Of a DNA stretch of 64,000 bases, positions 45,728-55,827 are shown piece by piece. The position numbers were made by a program, and so were the translations under genes. The notes below the pieces were generated by a model, which did not search any database, had not been told where the DNA came from, and saw nothing but the letters and a program-made list of their open reading frames with translations. Where the stretch lies: NCBI GenBank assembly GCA_000473305.1, contig CP006772.1:868001-932000 (forward strand), written 5' to 3'. Every line of letters starts with the position of its first letter. Position 1 is the stretch's first letter. The DNA is from Bacteroidales bacterium CF. GTDB taxonomy: Bacteria; Bacteroidota; Bacteroidia; Bacteroidales; UBA932.

Positions 45728-48530
45728 AAACGTAATAAAGATAAGAGGCGCGCGGGAAAATAACCTTAAGAATATATCTCTCGATATACCACGTGATGAA
45801 TTTGTAGTTATTTCCGGTATATCGGGCTCGGGGAAGAGCAGTTTTGCCTTTGACACTGTTTATGCAGAGGGGCAGAGAAGATTTGTAGAGAGTCTTTCTT
45901 CTTTTGCAAGACAATTCCTTGGCAGAATGTCTAAGCCTGATGTTGATGATATTTCGGGAATTCCGCCAGCAATTGCTATAGAACAGAAGGTAAATACAAC
46001 AAATTCACGATCTACGGTCGGTACGGTAACAGAGATTTATGATTATCTGAGACTGTTATATGCAAGGGTCGGAAAGACAATATCCCCGATAAGCGGAAAT
46101 GTGGTAAAGAGGGACAACATAAGTGAGATAACCTCTTATATAATGTCGTATCCTGAAGGGACGGTGATTTACATAATTTCTCCGCTGGGAATAAAAGAGG
46201 ATGAAGGACTTACCGAGAGGCTGATGACACTGAAAAATCTTGGTTTCACAAGATTGTACAGTAAAGGTGACGTATTTAGGATTGAGAGCATTTTGTCGGG
46301 TAAGTCGAATCCCTCGGATACTATATATTTGCTTGTTGACAGGGTTATTGTCGAGAAGAGTGATGTGGCTGAAAGTTCTATAATGGATTCGCTTCAGGTA
46401 GCGATGGGTGTCAATATGGAGAGTACAAGTGACAGAGGCGTTGTATTGATTGCGACCGGAAAGGAGGGTGAGATTCCAAAAGAGTTCTCGACCCTCTTTG
46501 AAGCTGACGGGATGACCTTTGAAGAGCCTACAGAGTTACTTTTTAGCTTCAACAACCCTTTGGGAGCATGTCCTTTATGTTCAGGATTGGGAAGGAACCC
46601 CGGCATTGATGAATCCCTGGTGATACCGGACCCCACTCTTACAATATATCAGGAGGCTATAGCATGCTGGAGAGGAGACACAATGAACCTTTTCCTGCAG
46701 GAGCTGATAGACAATGCCTGGAGATTTGACTTTCCTATTCATAAGCCATACATGGAGCTCACGAAGGAGCAGAAGACCCTTTTATGGAGGGGCAATGAAT
46801 ATTTCACCGGTATAGAGAAATTCTTTGAGATAGTAGATGCAAACTCATACAAGATACAGTACCGGTTTATGAAATCAAGGTACACCGGATGGAGTGTGTG
46901 TCCGGAGTGTCAGGGAAAGAGGCTGAAAAAGGAGGCTTTGTATGTAAAGGTTGCCGGAAAAAGCATTGATGAGCTTCTGGAGATGAGTATAGAGAAGTTG
47001 TACGACTTCTTCAAAAAACTCTCTCTTGACGAATATGAAACGGTTGTTGCATCCAGGATATTAAAGGAGATTAACAGCCGGCTTTTATGTCTGCTTTCGG
47101 TGGGGCTTCCGTACCTTACACTTAACAGGGCTTCGAAAACTCTGAGCGGGGGTGAGAGTCAGAGAATCAATTTGGTGAGTTCTATAGGCAGCAGTCTTGT
47201 AGGCTCTCTGTACATACTTGACGAGCCAAGTATAGGCCTTCACCCCAGAGATACCGAAAAACTGATTACAGTCCTGAAACAACTGAGGGATTTGGGAAAC
47301 ACACTTATTGTGGTAGAACACGATGAGGAGATAATAAGAAGTGCTGATCATCTTGTTGATTTCGGTCCTCTGGCAGGAGTTCACGGGGGAGAAGTTGTTT
47401 ACCAGGGGCCTTCAATAGCTCAGAAATCCCTGGAGGAGTGCGGAGCAAGTAAAACTCTGGCATATCTTTCAGGTTTTGAAAAGATTGAAATCCCGGCTAA
47501 AAGAAGGACATGGAACCGCTTTATTGAAATAAAGGGTGCTATGGAGCACAATCTCAAGAATATAGACGTGCAATTCCCATTGAAGACTTTTACTGTCATT
47601 ACCGGTGTCAGTGGTTCAGGTAAATCTTCATTGGTCAGAGATATTCTCTATCCTGCCCTGAACAGGAAGATAAACCAATATGGTGAAAAACCGGGAGTTT
47701 TCAGGGAGATTTCAGGAGATATAAGCAGTATAAAAAGTGTTGAGTATGTTGACCAGAATCCGGTAGGAAAATCAACAAGGTCAAATCCGGTGACATATCT
47801 TAAGGTCTATGATGAGATCCGCAAACTATTTTCAGAGCAACCTTATGCAAAAGCAAACGGATACGGCCATTCTCACTTCTCTTTCAATATAGAGGGAGGG
47901 AGATGCCCGGAGTGTCAGGGAGATGGTGTGATAAAGATTGAGATGCAGTTTATGGCTGATGTTCAGATGGTCTGCGAATCTTGTGGAGGGAAGCGATTCA
48001 AACCTGATATTCTTGAGGTTCGTTACAGGGATAGGAACATAAATGATGTTCTCAATATGAGTGTTGAGGAGGCTATAGCATTTTTCTCAACACAAAAGGA
48101 GCCGCTGGCACAAAGAATCGCAGAGAAGTTGAAACCACTTGAGGCCGTGGGCCTTTCATATGTTCAGCTTGGCCAGAGCAGTAGCACGCTCAGTGGCGGT
48201 GAGAGCCAGAGGGTAAAGCTTGCAACATTTTTAGGAAAAGACTCCTCAGCAGATCCTATACTCTTTATATTTGACGAACCTACTACTGGCTTGCATTTCA
48301 GTGATATAAAAAAACTAATGGACTCTTTCAATGCGCTGATTGATAAGGGACATACAGTGCTTGTCGTTGAGCACAATATGGATGTGGTTAAGTGCGCTGA
48401 TTGGGTTATTGATATGGGGCCTGACGGAGGCGAGAATGGTGGGGAGGTAGTCTTTGCCGGAACACCGGAAGATCTTATAAAGGTAAGGAACAATTATACA
48501 GCTGAGGCACTTAGCGTAAAGATGCAATAA
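45720..48530 (+). CDS. uvrA: excinuclease ABC subunit A
   Basis: A 936-residue damage-sensing ATPase with two ABC modules. Walker A sequences are [14 protein letters not shown] (N) and [13 protein letters not shown] (C); signature motifs are [11 protein letters not shown] and [12 protein letters not shown]. Zinc-module Cys pairs occur in [20 protein letters not shown] and CESCGGKR. The start overlaps the RSH stop by 8 bases. Its 3' end overlaps the convergent M28 gene by 20 bases. Confidence 0.97.
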   Translation: MSENVIKIRGARENNLKNISLDIPRDEFVVISGISGSGKSSFAFDTVYAEGQRRFVESLSSFARQFLGRMSKPDVDDISGIPPAIAIEQKVNTTNSRSTVGTVTEIYDYLRLLYARVGKTISPISGNVVKRDNISEITSYIMSYPEGTVIYIISPLGIKEDEGLTERLMTLKNLGFTRLYSKGDVFRIESILSGKSNPSDTIYLLVDRVIVEKSDVAESSIMDSLQVAMGVNMESTSDRGVVLIATGKEGEIPKEFSTLFEADGMTFEEPTELLFSFNNPLGACPLCSGLGRNPGIDESLVIPDPTLTIYQEAIACWRGDTMNLFLQELIDNAWRFDFPIHKPYMELTKEQKTLLWRGNEYFTGIEKFFEIVDANSYKIQYRFMKSRYTGWSVCPECQGKRLKKEALYVKVAGKSIDELLEMSIEKLYDFFKKLSLDEYETVVASRILKEINSRLLCLLSVGLPYLTLNRASKTLSGGESQRINLVSSIGSSLVGSLYILDEPSIGLHPRDTEKLITVLKQLRDLGNTLIVVEHDEEIIRSADHLVDFGPLAGVHGGEVVYQGPSIAQKSLEECGASKTLAYLSGFEKIEIPAKRRTWNRFIEIKGAMEHNLKNIDVQFPLKTFTVITGVSGSGKSSLVRDILYPALNRKINQYGEKPGVFREISGDISSIKSVEYVDQNPVGKSTRSNPVTYLKVYDEIRKLFSEQPYAKANGYGHSHFSFNIEGGRCPECQGDGVIKIEMQFMADVQMVCESCGGKRFKPDILEVRYRDRNINDVLNMSVEEAIAFFSTQKEPLAQRIAEKLKPLEAVGLSYVQLGQSSSTLSGGESQRVKLATFLGKDSSADPILFIFDEPTTGLHFSDIKKLMDSFNALIDKGHTVLVVEHNMDVVKCADWVIDMGPDGGENGGEVVFAGTPEDLIKVRNNYTAEALSVKMQ

Positions 48531-49461
48531 TTTCAATCAGATTCCCGATAAGTAAAGTCCGGTTATAAAGTATAGGGAAATTTATAAAGTAGTAATCATC
48601 TGTTGGTTTGTAGGTGTGCATATGTATTCCGGATGTAAACAGCAGAGCCGGAATCCCGGCTTTTGCAAAAGAGTAGTGGTCTGATGTCTTATAGAAGATT
48701 TCAGCAAAGGTTGCACTGCCGTAATAATCGTAATTAATACTTACCGGACTTGCTGTTTTGACTCTTGCTGCCTCGATGATTTTTTTATAACCCGGATTGC
48801 TTTTGGTTCCCAATACCAGGACATAGTTTGTGTCTTTGGCGGGAGGAGCCAGGGTTGATCCGATCTGATCCAGATTTATATTACAAATAATATCCCTTTT
48901 TGAAATGGGCAGATTTTTTATAAAAGTCTCGGATCCTGACATGTTGTGCTCCTTGCCGTCAAAGGCTGCAAATATAATGTTTACGGGCACTCCTTTCCCC
49001 TCTGCTCTCAGTGCTGAAAAATATCCGGAGAGGGTAAGCAGGACTCCTACTCCGGAGGCATTGTCATCTGCTCCGTTGTATATTTTTCCGTCCAGAATCC
49101 CGAGATGGTCATAGTGTGCTGATATAACAATGTATTTTTCACTGTAATAGCGAGCTCTTACAACACCGATAATATTCCTTCCGGTTATTGTGTCTTTAAC
49201 GAAACTCTGTGTGAATGTCCTGTGATAAAACGGAATCAGATTCTGTTTCTCGAACTGCCTGGCTATCATCGTACCTGCCAGGAGACTTCCGGTTGTTCCC
49301 ATACCTCTTCCGGTCAGGGAATCATCTGACAGATACGTAACCATATCTACCAAAAAAGAGCTGTCTATTTGTGCAGATCCTGATAAATCCTGGCCATTGG
49401 CTATAATTCTTGTAAATAATAAAAAACAGGCTAATAGAGCAGGAACAGAGGGTCTCTTCAT
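48511..49461 (-). CDS. M28-family peptidase with Lys in the general-base position
   Basis: A 316-residue secreted zinc aminopeptidase-like protein with signal peptide (about 1-23). Metal ligands are seen: H116 and D118 in AHYDHLG, D132 in GADDNASG, E171, D198 in NLDQIG and His in SDHYSFAKAG. Canonical M28 enzymes have Glu-Glu at the active site; here it reads FDGKEHNMSGS, so the general base is K170. It may be inactive, or use another base. It converges on uvrA with a 20-base overlap. Confidence 0.88.
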   Translation of the reverse strand: MKRPSVPALLACFLLFTRIIANGQDLSGSAQIDSSFLVDMVTYLSDDSLTGRGMGTTGSLLAGTMIARQFEKQNLIPFYHRTFTQSFVKDTITGRNIIGVVRARYYSEKYIVISAHYDHLGILDGKIYNGADDNASGVGVLLTLSGYFSALRAEGKGVPVNIIFAAFDGKEHNMSGSETFIKNLPISKRDIICNINLDQIGSTLAPPAKDTNYVLVLGTKSNPGYKKIIEAARVKTASPVSINYDYYGSATFAEIFYKTSDHYSFAKAGIPALLFTSGIHMHTYKPTDDYYFINFPILYNRTLLIGNLIEIIASLR

Positions 49462-49472
49462 TTAGAAATTTT

Positions 49473-49480
49473 TATATTTG
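49473..49480 (+). promoter_or_regulatory. -7 element TATATTTG of mtgA
   Basis: A perfect TAnnTTTG 27 bases upstream of ATG 49508. It overlaps a TTG at 49478 that could otherwise open a longer frame, and so excludes it. Confidence 0.55.
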
Positions 49481-49507
49481 TCAAAAATAACCCATTTGAA
49501 GGTAATA

Positions 49508-50227
49508 ATGCAAAAAAAAGTAAAAAACAGAGCCGGAAGATTCTTTAAGATTCTTTTTCTATACACACCACTCTCTTTTATTGCACTCTCCATATTATCG
49601 GTAATCGCACTGAGATGGATACCTGTATACTATACCCCGCTGATGGTCATCAAGGGGATTGATCACATAGGAGATGAGAATTATACTACATACAAAAAAT
49701 GGGTTCCCATAGAGAAAATATCCCCTAATATTCAGCTGGCTGTGATGGCCTCTGAGGACAACCTTTTTATGGAGCATCACGGTTTTGACTGGAAGGCTAT
49801 AGATAAGGTTATAGAGATGAATAAAAGGAGCAAAAGACTTCGGGGAGCAAGCACAATTTCCCAGCAGACGGCCAAGAATGTCTTTCTCTTTCCCTCCAGG
49901 ACTTGGGTGAGAAAGGGGCTTGAGGTATATTTCACGGCATGTATTGAACTGTTTTGGGGTAAAGAGAGAATAATGGAGGTTTACCTGAATGTTGCCGAAA
50001 TGGGAAAGGGGTTATTCGGAGCCGAGGCGGCAGCCAATCATTTGTTTAATAAAACGGCACAAAAATTGACTGCAAGAGAGAGCTCTCTTATCGCTGCCTG
50101 TTTGCCTAGCCCGGTCAGGAGAAAGGCCAACAACCCTTCAGGATATGTGAGTTCAAGAGCCGGCCGTATTCAGTCTCTGATGTATATGATGGAGAGGCCG
50201 TGGTGGTTTGAGAAATATAAAAAATGA
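49508..50227 (+). CDS. mtgA: monofunctional peptidoglycan glycosyltransferase
   Basis: A 239-residue GT51 enzyme that polymerises lipid II into glycan strands. It has one N-terminal membrane helix (about 13-36) and the GT51 motifs ASEDNLFMEHHGFDW (catalytic Glu), RGASTISQQTAKNVFL, RKGLEVYFT, KERIMEVYLNVAEMG and AARESSLIAACLPSP-like C terminus. There is no transpeptidase domain. It overlaps the TPR gene by 4 bases. Confidence 0.95.
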   Translation: MQKKVKNRAGRFFKILFLYTPLSFIALSILSVIALRWIPVYYTPLMVIKGIDHIGDENYTTYKKWVPIEKISPNIQLAVMASEDNLFMEHHGFDWKAIDKVIEMNKRSKRLRGASTISQQTAKNVFLFPSRTWVRKGLEVYFTACIELFWGKERIMEVYLNVAEMGKGLFGAEAAANHLFNKTAQKLTARESSLIAACLPSPVRRKANNPSGYVSSRAGRIQSLMYMMERPWWFEKYKK

Positions 50228-52230
50228 AATTGATGATGAGAAAGCGGGTCCTTTTGACTGTACTGATATTCGTGACTGCCGGTAACTTTTTGTTTGCCCA
50301 ATATGATAAAGAGCAGTTCCTGTATAGGGGAAGACAGATGCTCTCCGAGGGAAAATTCGCTCAGGCGATAGATAATTTCAACATATTATCCAGATTGGAT
50401 ACTACAATGTATGAGTCATACTTCCTCAGAGGAATTGCTAAGTATAATCTGGGTGATTTCATTGGTGCCCAACTTGATTTTGACAGGACATTAAGGCTAA
50501 ATCCTATTTATACTCCGGCATATCACTACAGGGCAATTACATTAAGCAGGACCGGAAAATATGATATGGCTCTTAAAGACCTGGAGGATGCGGTGGGGCT
50601 GCGGCCCAGCTATACCGGACTCTATTTCAGCAGAGGTGTGACCTATTTCCTGTCTCAGCAATTTGACAAGGCAATAGAGGACTTTAACAGATTCCTCATA
50701 TATGAACCGAAAATAGGGGATGCATATCTTAACCGAGGTGCTTCGTATCTTTTTCTGGGAGACACTCTTAAAGCCCTAAAAGACTACAATACGGCAATAA
50801 GCCTTAATCGGTTTGACCCGGAGGGATTTGTCAGGAGATCGAGGATTCATATTATGCAGAATAATCTTCAAGAGGCTATAGCAGATCTCAACTCTGCAAT
50901 TGCTCTGGATACAGCAAATACATTTGCCTACTTTAACAGAGCACTGGCAAAATATAACAATAAGGAGATAATGGGGGCACTATCTGATCTTGACACTGTA
51001 CTAATGCAGGACAAAAACAATGCTCTTTCATTGTATAACCGTGCTCTGATAAAATCTGAGATTGGCGATTACAACAATGCTCTCGAAGATTATGACAAGG
51101 TATTGGAGATAAATCCCGATAATGTGTTGGCTTACTATAACAGAGCATCTGTATTCATGCAGCTTGGTAAGTTCAGGGATGCCATCAGTGACTACGACAG
51201 TGCAATAAAACTATACCCGGATTTTGCAAATGCCTATATGAACCGCTCTTATGTAAAGAATCAGCTTGGACAATTAAAGTCTGCCAAAAGGGATTATGAA
51301 ACCGCGCAGGCAAAGGTGAAGGAGTACAGGTCGATGGCAAAGGATTCGGCAAAGATGTCAGCGTTTGCCGACACCACTAAAAAATATGACAAGCTCCTTG
51401 CACTTGATGCAGATTTTGCCAAAAAAGAGTTTAATAACAATCTTTTACAATACAGAGATGTCGATATCAGACTGAAACCTCTATATAAGTTTGTGGTTAC
51501 ACCTGTCAGGGACGAGCTTGCCGTGTTGTCAAGAAGTTATGAAAGCACTGTTTTAGAAAGGTTTGTCTCAAAGGTTCCGGTTCCTGTCAAACTCTCCTCT
51601 TCTGCCGTTGATTTACCGGGAGAACAACAACAGATTTTTATGGAGACTATTGACACCTCTTTGAAAAATGACAAGGAGTCTCCTACATTATTTGCAAAAG
51701 CCTTACTGGAATCGAATATGAAAAAATTCAACGTTGCCCTCGATTACTATAACCGGGCAATTGTGAGTGAGCCGGAAGAGACATTTTACTATATCAACAG
51801 AGGGGCATTGCAAGCCGAGATGATAGATTTCATATCCTCAATCGAGTCTAATGTACAGGTTCTGACGCTGGATGATGCAGGAGCAACAAGAGCCAAGGTC
51901 CAGGAAAAATCATCAAAAAACTATGACTACTCGTCAGCAATTCAGGATATGAAGAAGGCTGTGGCACTGGCTCCGGAATTTCCCTATATCTATTACAATC
52001 TGGGGAATCTATACTGTCTTTCAAACAATCTACCGGAGTCAATCAAGCAATATGACAAGGCTCTGGAGTTGTTCCCTAACATTGCCGAAGCATATTATAA
52101 CAGAGGATTGGTTCTCATTTATCTTAAAGACAAGGAGAAAGGTTGTTTTGACCTGAGCAAGGCCGGCGAGCTTGGTCTTCAGGATGCTTATGTGGTTATA
52201 AAGAAATATTGCATTAAAGAGGAAAACTAA
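50224..52230 (+). CDS. secreted tetratricopeptide-repeat protein
   Basis: A 668-residue protein with a signal peptide (about 1-25, ending LFAQ). At least eight TPR units run from about 30 to 365, each with the pattern AYYNRASVFMQLGKFRDAISDYD. A charged linker (about 370-490) follows, then three more TPRs to the C terminus. Such proteins are periplasmic scaffolds. The ATGA overlap with mtgA suggests a role in cell-wall assembly; this is inferred only from position. Confidence 0.87.
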   Translation: MKLMMRKRVLLTVLIFVTAGNFLFAQYDKEQFLYRGRQMLSEGKFAQAIDNFNILSRLDTTMYESYFLRGIAKYNLGDFIGAQLDFDRTLRLNPIYTPAYHYRAITLSRTGKYDMALKDLEDAVGLRPSYTGLYFSRGVTYFLSQQFDKAIEDFNRFLIYEPKIGDAYLNRGASYLFLGDTLKALKDYNTAISLNRFDPEGFVRRSRIHIMQNNLQEAIADLNSAIALDTANTFAYFNRALAKYNNKEIMGALSDLDTVLMQDKNNALSLYNRALIKSEIGDYNNALEDYDKVLEINPDNVLAYYNRASVFMQLGKFRDAISDYDSAIKLYPDFANAYMNRSYVKNQLGQLKSAKRDYETAQAKVKEYRSMAKDSAKMSAFADTTKKYDKLLALDADFAKKEFNNNLLQYRDVDIRLKPLYKFVVTPVRDELAVLSRSYESTVLERFVSKVPVPVKLSSSAVDLPGEQQQIFMETIDTSLKNDKESPTLFAKALLESNMKKFNVALDYYNRAIVSEPEETFYYINRGALQAEMIDFISSIESNVQVLTLDDAGATRAKVQEKSSKNYDYSSAIQDMKKAVALAPEFPYIYYNLGNLYCLSNNLPESIKQYDKALELFPNIAEAYYNRGLVLIYLKDKEKGCFDLSKAGELGLQDAYVVIKKYCIKEEN

Positions 52231-52240
52231 GAGGAGAGTT

Positions 52241-52672
52241 CTATTTTCCGCTTACTTTTCTCTTGTGTTTCTCAATACTGCGGAGTCTTTTCGTGGTCCT
52301 GACAAGAGCCTCGTCTCTTCCGATATATCTTATTGCCAAAATAGACAAGATAACACTTATGGCAGGTGCAATGGCTGTCCAGCCAAAAGCAGTCCCCTCC
52401 GGCCTGTTTAGGAAGTAGTATAACAACCAGATCTGATATGCTGTAAGCACAACCGAATTGAAAACTGTAATCCGGATCTGTAAAATCCTGTGATGGTAAA
52501 GGAAAACCGTAAAAAATGAGAGCAGTGTGGTTATAATAATGAATACGACACAAGGGAAGAGTGTCAGGTATTTAACCTTTTCTGTCGGAGAGTAGGCCAT
52601 AACAGAGAAGAACTGAGAGCCCATAAGTGTTGCAACAGCAAGTAGAAAAACGGTCTGTATTCGTTGTATCAT
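52241..52672 (-). CDS. DUF4293 membrane protein
   Basis: A 143-residue protein with four hydrophobic helices (about 5-24, 40-62, 70-90 and 102-118) and a basic C-terminal tail (RTTKRLRSIEKHKRKVSGK). The MIQRIQTVFLL start is characteristic of DUF4293, found in Bacteroidota. The function is unknown. It converges with the TPR gene (10-base gap) and diverges from the nucleoside phosphorylase gene. Confidence 0.87.
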   Translation of the reverse strand: MIQRIQTVFLLAVATLMGSQFFSVMAYSPTEKVKYLTLFPCVVFIIITTLLSFFTVFLYHHRILQIRITVFNSVVLTAYQIWLLYYFLNRPEGTAFGWTAIAPAISVILSILAIRYIGRDEALVRTTKRLRSIEKHKRKVSGK

Positions 52673-52708
52673 GAATCTTAATTTTTCACAAAAATATAAA
52701 ATAAAGGT

Positions 52709-52716
52709 TATTTTTG
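52709..52716 (+). promoter_or_regulatory. -7 element TATTTTTG of the nucleoside phosphorylase gene
   Basis: A perfect TAnnTTTG 21 bases upstream of ATG 52738, with no clear -33. Confidence 0.5.
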
Positions 52717-52737
52717 TAAGTAAATAATAATATATAT

Positions 52738-53613
52738 ATGAAACCTATTGCTTCCTCTGAATTGATAATTAATAGTGACGGATCTGTATTCCATCTTCAT
52801 CTGAGGCCTGAAGAGCTCGCAGAGAATGTAATACTTGTCGGGGACCCCGGAAGAGTAGATATGGTCTCATCGTTTTTTGACAACAAAGAGTTTACAAAGT
52901 CATCAAGAGAATTCAATACTGTTACCGGAAACTACCGGGGCAAACGTGTCACAGTACTCTCAACAGGTATTGGAACGGACAATATTGATATTGTTATGAA
53001 TGAGCTGGATGCTTTAGTCAATATAGACCTTGAAACCAGAACGATCAAAGAGGAGAAAAAATCCCTCAATATTCTGAGAATTGGCACATCCGGAGCGATA
53101 CAACCTGAGATACCACTGGGCTCTTTCGTCTTATCCCACATATCTGTCGGGTGTGACGGGTTATTAAATTGGTATTCAGGTAGAGACAAGGTCAGCGATT
53201 TGGATATGGAGAGGGAGTTTGTCACACAGACAGGCTGGATCAAAGGGCTTCCGGCACCATATTTCGTGCATGCCGGGGATAAGATAATCAATGCACTGAA
53301 GGGTGATACGATTGAAGGTGTCACCATTTCCGCATCAGGATTCTATGGTCCGCAGGGACGAGTTCTTAGAATTCCTCTTTCTATGCCGGATATGATTGAA
53401 AAATTTGAAAATTTCAGATATAACGGAAAGAAAATCACAAACTTTGAGATGGAGGGGTCTGCAATTGCCGGGCTATCTTCAATACTCGGACACCAGGCAG
53501 CTACTGTATGCTGTATAATCGCAAATCGTCACAGAAAAGAGAGCCGTACGGATTATAAACAGGATATAATGAAACTGGTGGAACTTTCCCTGGAAAGAAT
53601 CACAGCTTTGTAA
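52738..53613 (+). CDS. nucleoside phosphorylase (uridine phosphorylase-like)
   Basis: A 291-residue PNP/UDP phosphorylase-family enzyme that splits a nucleoside with phosphate into base and pentose 1-phosphate. The phosphate and ribose motifs ILVGDPGRVD, VLSTGIGTDN, ILRIGTSGAI and the EMEG motif in NFEMEGSAIAG are present. Substrate cannot be read from sequence; uridine phosphorylase-like is the closest impression. The SirB1-like gene begins 5 bases later. Confidence 0.88.
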   Translation: MKPIASSELIINSDGSVFHLHLRPEELAENVILVGDPGRVDMVSSFFDNKEFTKSSREFNTVTGNYRGKRVTVLSTGIGTDNIDIVMNELDALVNIDLETRTIKEEKKSLNILRIGTSGAIQPEIPLGSFVLSHISVGCDGLLNWYSGRDKVSDLDMEREFVTQTGWIKGLPAPYFVHAGDKIINALKGDTIEGVTISASGFYGPQGRVLRIPLSMPDMIEKFENFRYNGKKITNFEMEGSAIAGLSSILGHQAATVCCIIANRHRKESRTDYKQDIMKLVELSLERITAL

Positions 53614-53618
53614 TCATT

Positions 53619-54470
53619 ATGAAGATTGACGCAGAGTTATTCTCTATTATCTCTCTTATGGATGATCCTGACACAACTGTCAGAGAGGCCGTCATCGACC
53701 GGCTGGCTGACAGGGGAGAAGAGTCTCTGCAGATACTGGACAGATTTATTGTTGATAATCTTCCCGGTGATTATGAAAAGCAAAAAGAGGTGATCAATCA
53801 GGTCCGGGACAGATTGGTTCTAGAAAGACTCTCCCGTTTTCTGAAATCAAGAGATCATACTCTGTCAGATGGTCTCATGCTGGTCAGTAAGTCTATCAAT
53901 CCGGAAATGGATGAGCAATTGTTCTCCTCTCAGATTTCCGAGATGTCGGAAGAGATTATTCAGGAGCTTTCAGACGATAAGACCGATCTGGAAAATATGG
54001 GTATTTTCAATTACTTCTTTTTTAGAAGATTGGGGTTTGTTTATTCTGATTTTTTGATTGAAAAGGAGGAGGGGACACTGCTCGAGAACATTCTGATGAC
54101 AAAAAAAGGTAATCCTGTTGCCATATCAATAATGTATTTCCTTCTTGCAAGGGCTGTAGGTATGGAGATATTTCCGCTCTGTTTTCCTGGAGGGTTTGTA
54201 CCGGTGCTTACGGGCGAAGAGGGGAGAATTGTCTTTTATCTTAATATATTCAAGGGCGGTGCTGTTTTTACCAAAGAGAGCCTGGCTGATTTTTTCAAAG
54301 AGGTAGGTGTGGAATATTCACCAGATGATGTAAGAGTAGAGGATGATCTGGCATTGGTGGTCATCTATGCTGAATTGCTGGGCTATTTATACAGAAGTGA
54401 CGAGAAGAGTGTCAAATATCAAAGGATTGAGCGAGTACTTTCACTTATGGGCGGAAGGAGATTCCTGTAA
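53619..54470 (+). CDS. transglutaminase-like (SirB1 family) protein
   Basis: A 283-residue cytoplasmic protein. The N-terminal part (about 1-100) is helical with HEAT-like pairs (DDPDTTVREAVIDRLADRG). The middle has the SirB1/Transglut_core2 signature, TKKGNPVAISIMYFLLARAVGMEIFPLCFPGGFVP (about 162-196). The usual transglutaminase catalytic Cys is not evident, as in other family members. The function is unknown. It is co-transcribed with the nucleoside phosphorylase. Confidence 0.85.
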   Translation: MKIDAELFSIISLMDDPDTTVREAVIDRLADRGEESLQILDRFIVDNLPGDYEKQKEVINQVRDRLVLERLSRFLKSRDHTLSDGLMLVSKSINPEMDEQLFSSQISEMSEEIIQELSDDKTDLENMGIFNYFFFRRLGFVYSDFLIEKEEGTLLENILMTKKGNPVAISIMYFLLARAVGMEIFPLCFPGGFVPVLTGEEGRIVFYLNIFKGGAVFTKESLADFFKEVGVEYSPDDVRVEDDLALVVIYAELLGYLYRSDEKSVKYQRIERVLSLMGGRRFL

Positions 54471-54477
54471 AGGAAAA

Positions 54478-54548
54478 AACCTCCGTAACCAAAGAGGCCA
54501 AGGAGGTTCTGAAGTTTAGTATTAGGTTAAGTAATTGCTAATAACTAA
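54478..54548. promoter_or_regulatory. two hairpins in the gap before the LolE-like gene
   Basis: Hairpin 1 pairs AACCTCC (54478-54484) with GGAGGTT (54502-54508) over a 17-base loop that contains GAGG, an alternative partner for CCTC. Hairpin 2 pairs TTAGTATTAG (54516-54525) with CTAATAACTAA (54538-54548) with one bulged base. Neither is followed by a T-run. The 109-base gap is otherwise featureless. It could be a structured leader or 3' end. Confidence 0.4.
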
Positions 54549-54579
54549 TGCAAGACAAATATAGTAAAATATTTTAACA

Positions 54580-55827
54580 TTGAATATAAATCTGTTTATT
54601 GCGAAAACTTTATGGAGACGAGGGGATGAGTGTAAAAAAGGTTATGCTTCATCCAATACTCTTATAGCGCAAGTATCGGTAGTTGTCAGTTTTCTTGTAA
54701 TTATCTTATCCATAGTTATTTCAGATGGCTTTAAATATGAGATAAAGAGCAAGGCCTCAGGTTTCAGCGGAGATATCCTTTTAAAGTCGCCAGGGGTGGA
54801 GTATAATTCTAATTTGTACCCGATCTACGATAACTTCTCTTTCAGGAACGATATTCTCTCGGTCGGGGATGTGAAAACCATGAACAGCTATGCCTACCGG
54901 TCAGGTATGATAAAATATAATGATCAGATACAAGGAGTGGTTTTAAAAGGTGTGGATGCAGAATATGACTGGGGCTTTTTCAAATCAATCCTTTCTGAGG
55001 GTGAGCTGCCTGATTTCAGTGATACAACTTCGGGCAATCAGGCCATGATATCATTAAGACTGGCTGAAATGATGGGTTTGAAGGTGGGTGATGAGATGCC
55101 TGTCTATTTTATAGACCAATCTGTAAGAGTGTCAAAATTCATGATAAAAGGGGTGTTTGACGCACAACTGGAACAAATAGACCGTACTCTTATTATTACA
55201 GACATAAAAGAGGTGCAGAGATTGAACGGTTGGGGGCCTGCCCAGGTTTCCGGAGTTGAAATTCAATTGAGCGCAGGAGCGGAAAGAGCCGCTGTTGCCG
55301 ATAATATTCAGGACATTGTCCTGGAAAAATCCAACGAAAGTGACTCTCAGATGGAAGTCACAACTGTAGATGATCTTTTTCCGCACCTGTTTGACTGGCT
55401 TAGACTGCTTGACTTCAATGTTATGATTGTTCTTGCTCTTATGATGCTCGTGGCTGGATTCAATATGTTGTCCGGCCTTCTGATACTTCTTTTTGAGAAG
55501 ATATCAGTGATTGGGCTGCTGAAAGCTTTGGGAATGAGAAATATGAATATTCACGGAATTTTTATGTACAAAGGTTTCCGTATTGTGCTAAGCGGAATGA
55601 TAATTGGAAATATAACAGCAATGGCTGTTGCTATTTTGCAGAAATACTTCCATATAATCAGACTCGACCCTGAAAACTATTTTGTCAAGGCTGTACCGAT
55701 TCACTTTGATTTTTTGAAGATTGCAACAATCGACATAATCTCTGTAATAGTTATAATGTCACTGATGCTTCTTCCGTCACTCTTTGTCTCCAGAGTAAGT
55801 CCCGACAGGACTATCAGGGTGAAATAA
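54580..55827 (+). CDS. FtsX/LolE-type ABC transporter permease
   Basis: A 415-residue inner-membrane permease with one N-terminal helix (about 25-47), a large periplasmic domain (about 50-270) and three C-terminal helices (about 275-300, 325-350 and 378-400). MNINLFIAKTLWR and the ISVIGLLKALGMRN segment are typical of the LolC/LolE group, which extracts lipoproteins from the inner membrane. The start is TTG, the only sensible start before the first helix. Its ATPase is not adjacent. The 3' end overlaps the convergent MltF-like gene by 14 bases. Confidence 0.87.
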   Translation: MNINLFIAKTLWRRGDECKKGYASSNTLIAQVSVVVSFLVIILSIVISDGFKYEIKSKASGFSGDILLKSPGVEYNSNLYPIYDNFSFRNDILSVGDVKTMNSYAYRSGMIKYNDQIQGVVLKGVDAEYDWGFFKSILSEGELPDFSDTTSGNQAMISLRLAEMMGLKVGDEMPVYFIDQSVRVSKFMIKGVFDAQLEQIDRTLIITDIKEVQRLNGWGPAQVSGVEIQLSAGAERAAVADNIQDIVLEKSNESDSQMEVTTVDDLFPHLFDWLRLLDFNVMIVLALMMLVAGFNMLSGLLILLFEKISVIGLLKALGMRNMNIHGIFMYKGFRIVLSGMIIGNITAMAVAILQKYFHIIRLDPENYFVKAVPIHFDFLKIATIDIISVIVIMSLMLLPSLFVSRVSPDRTIRVK

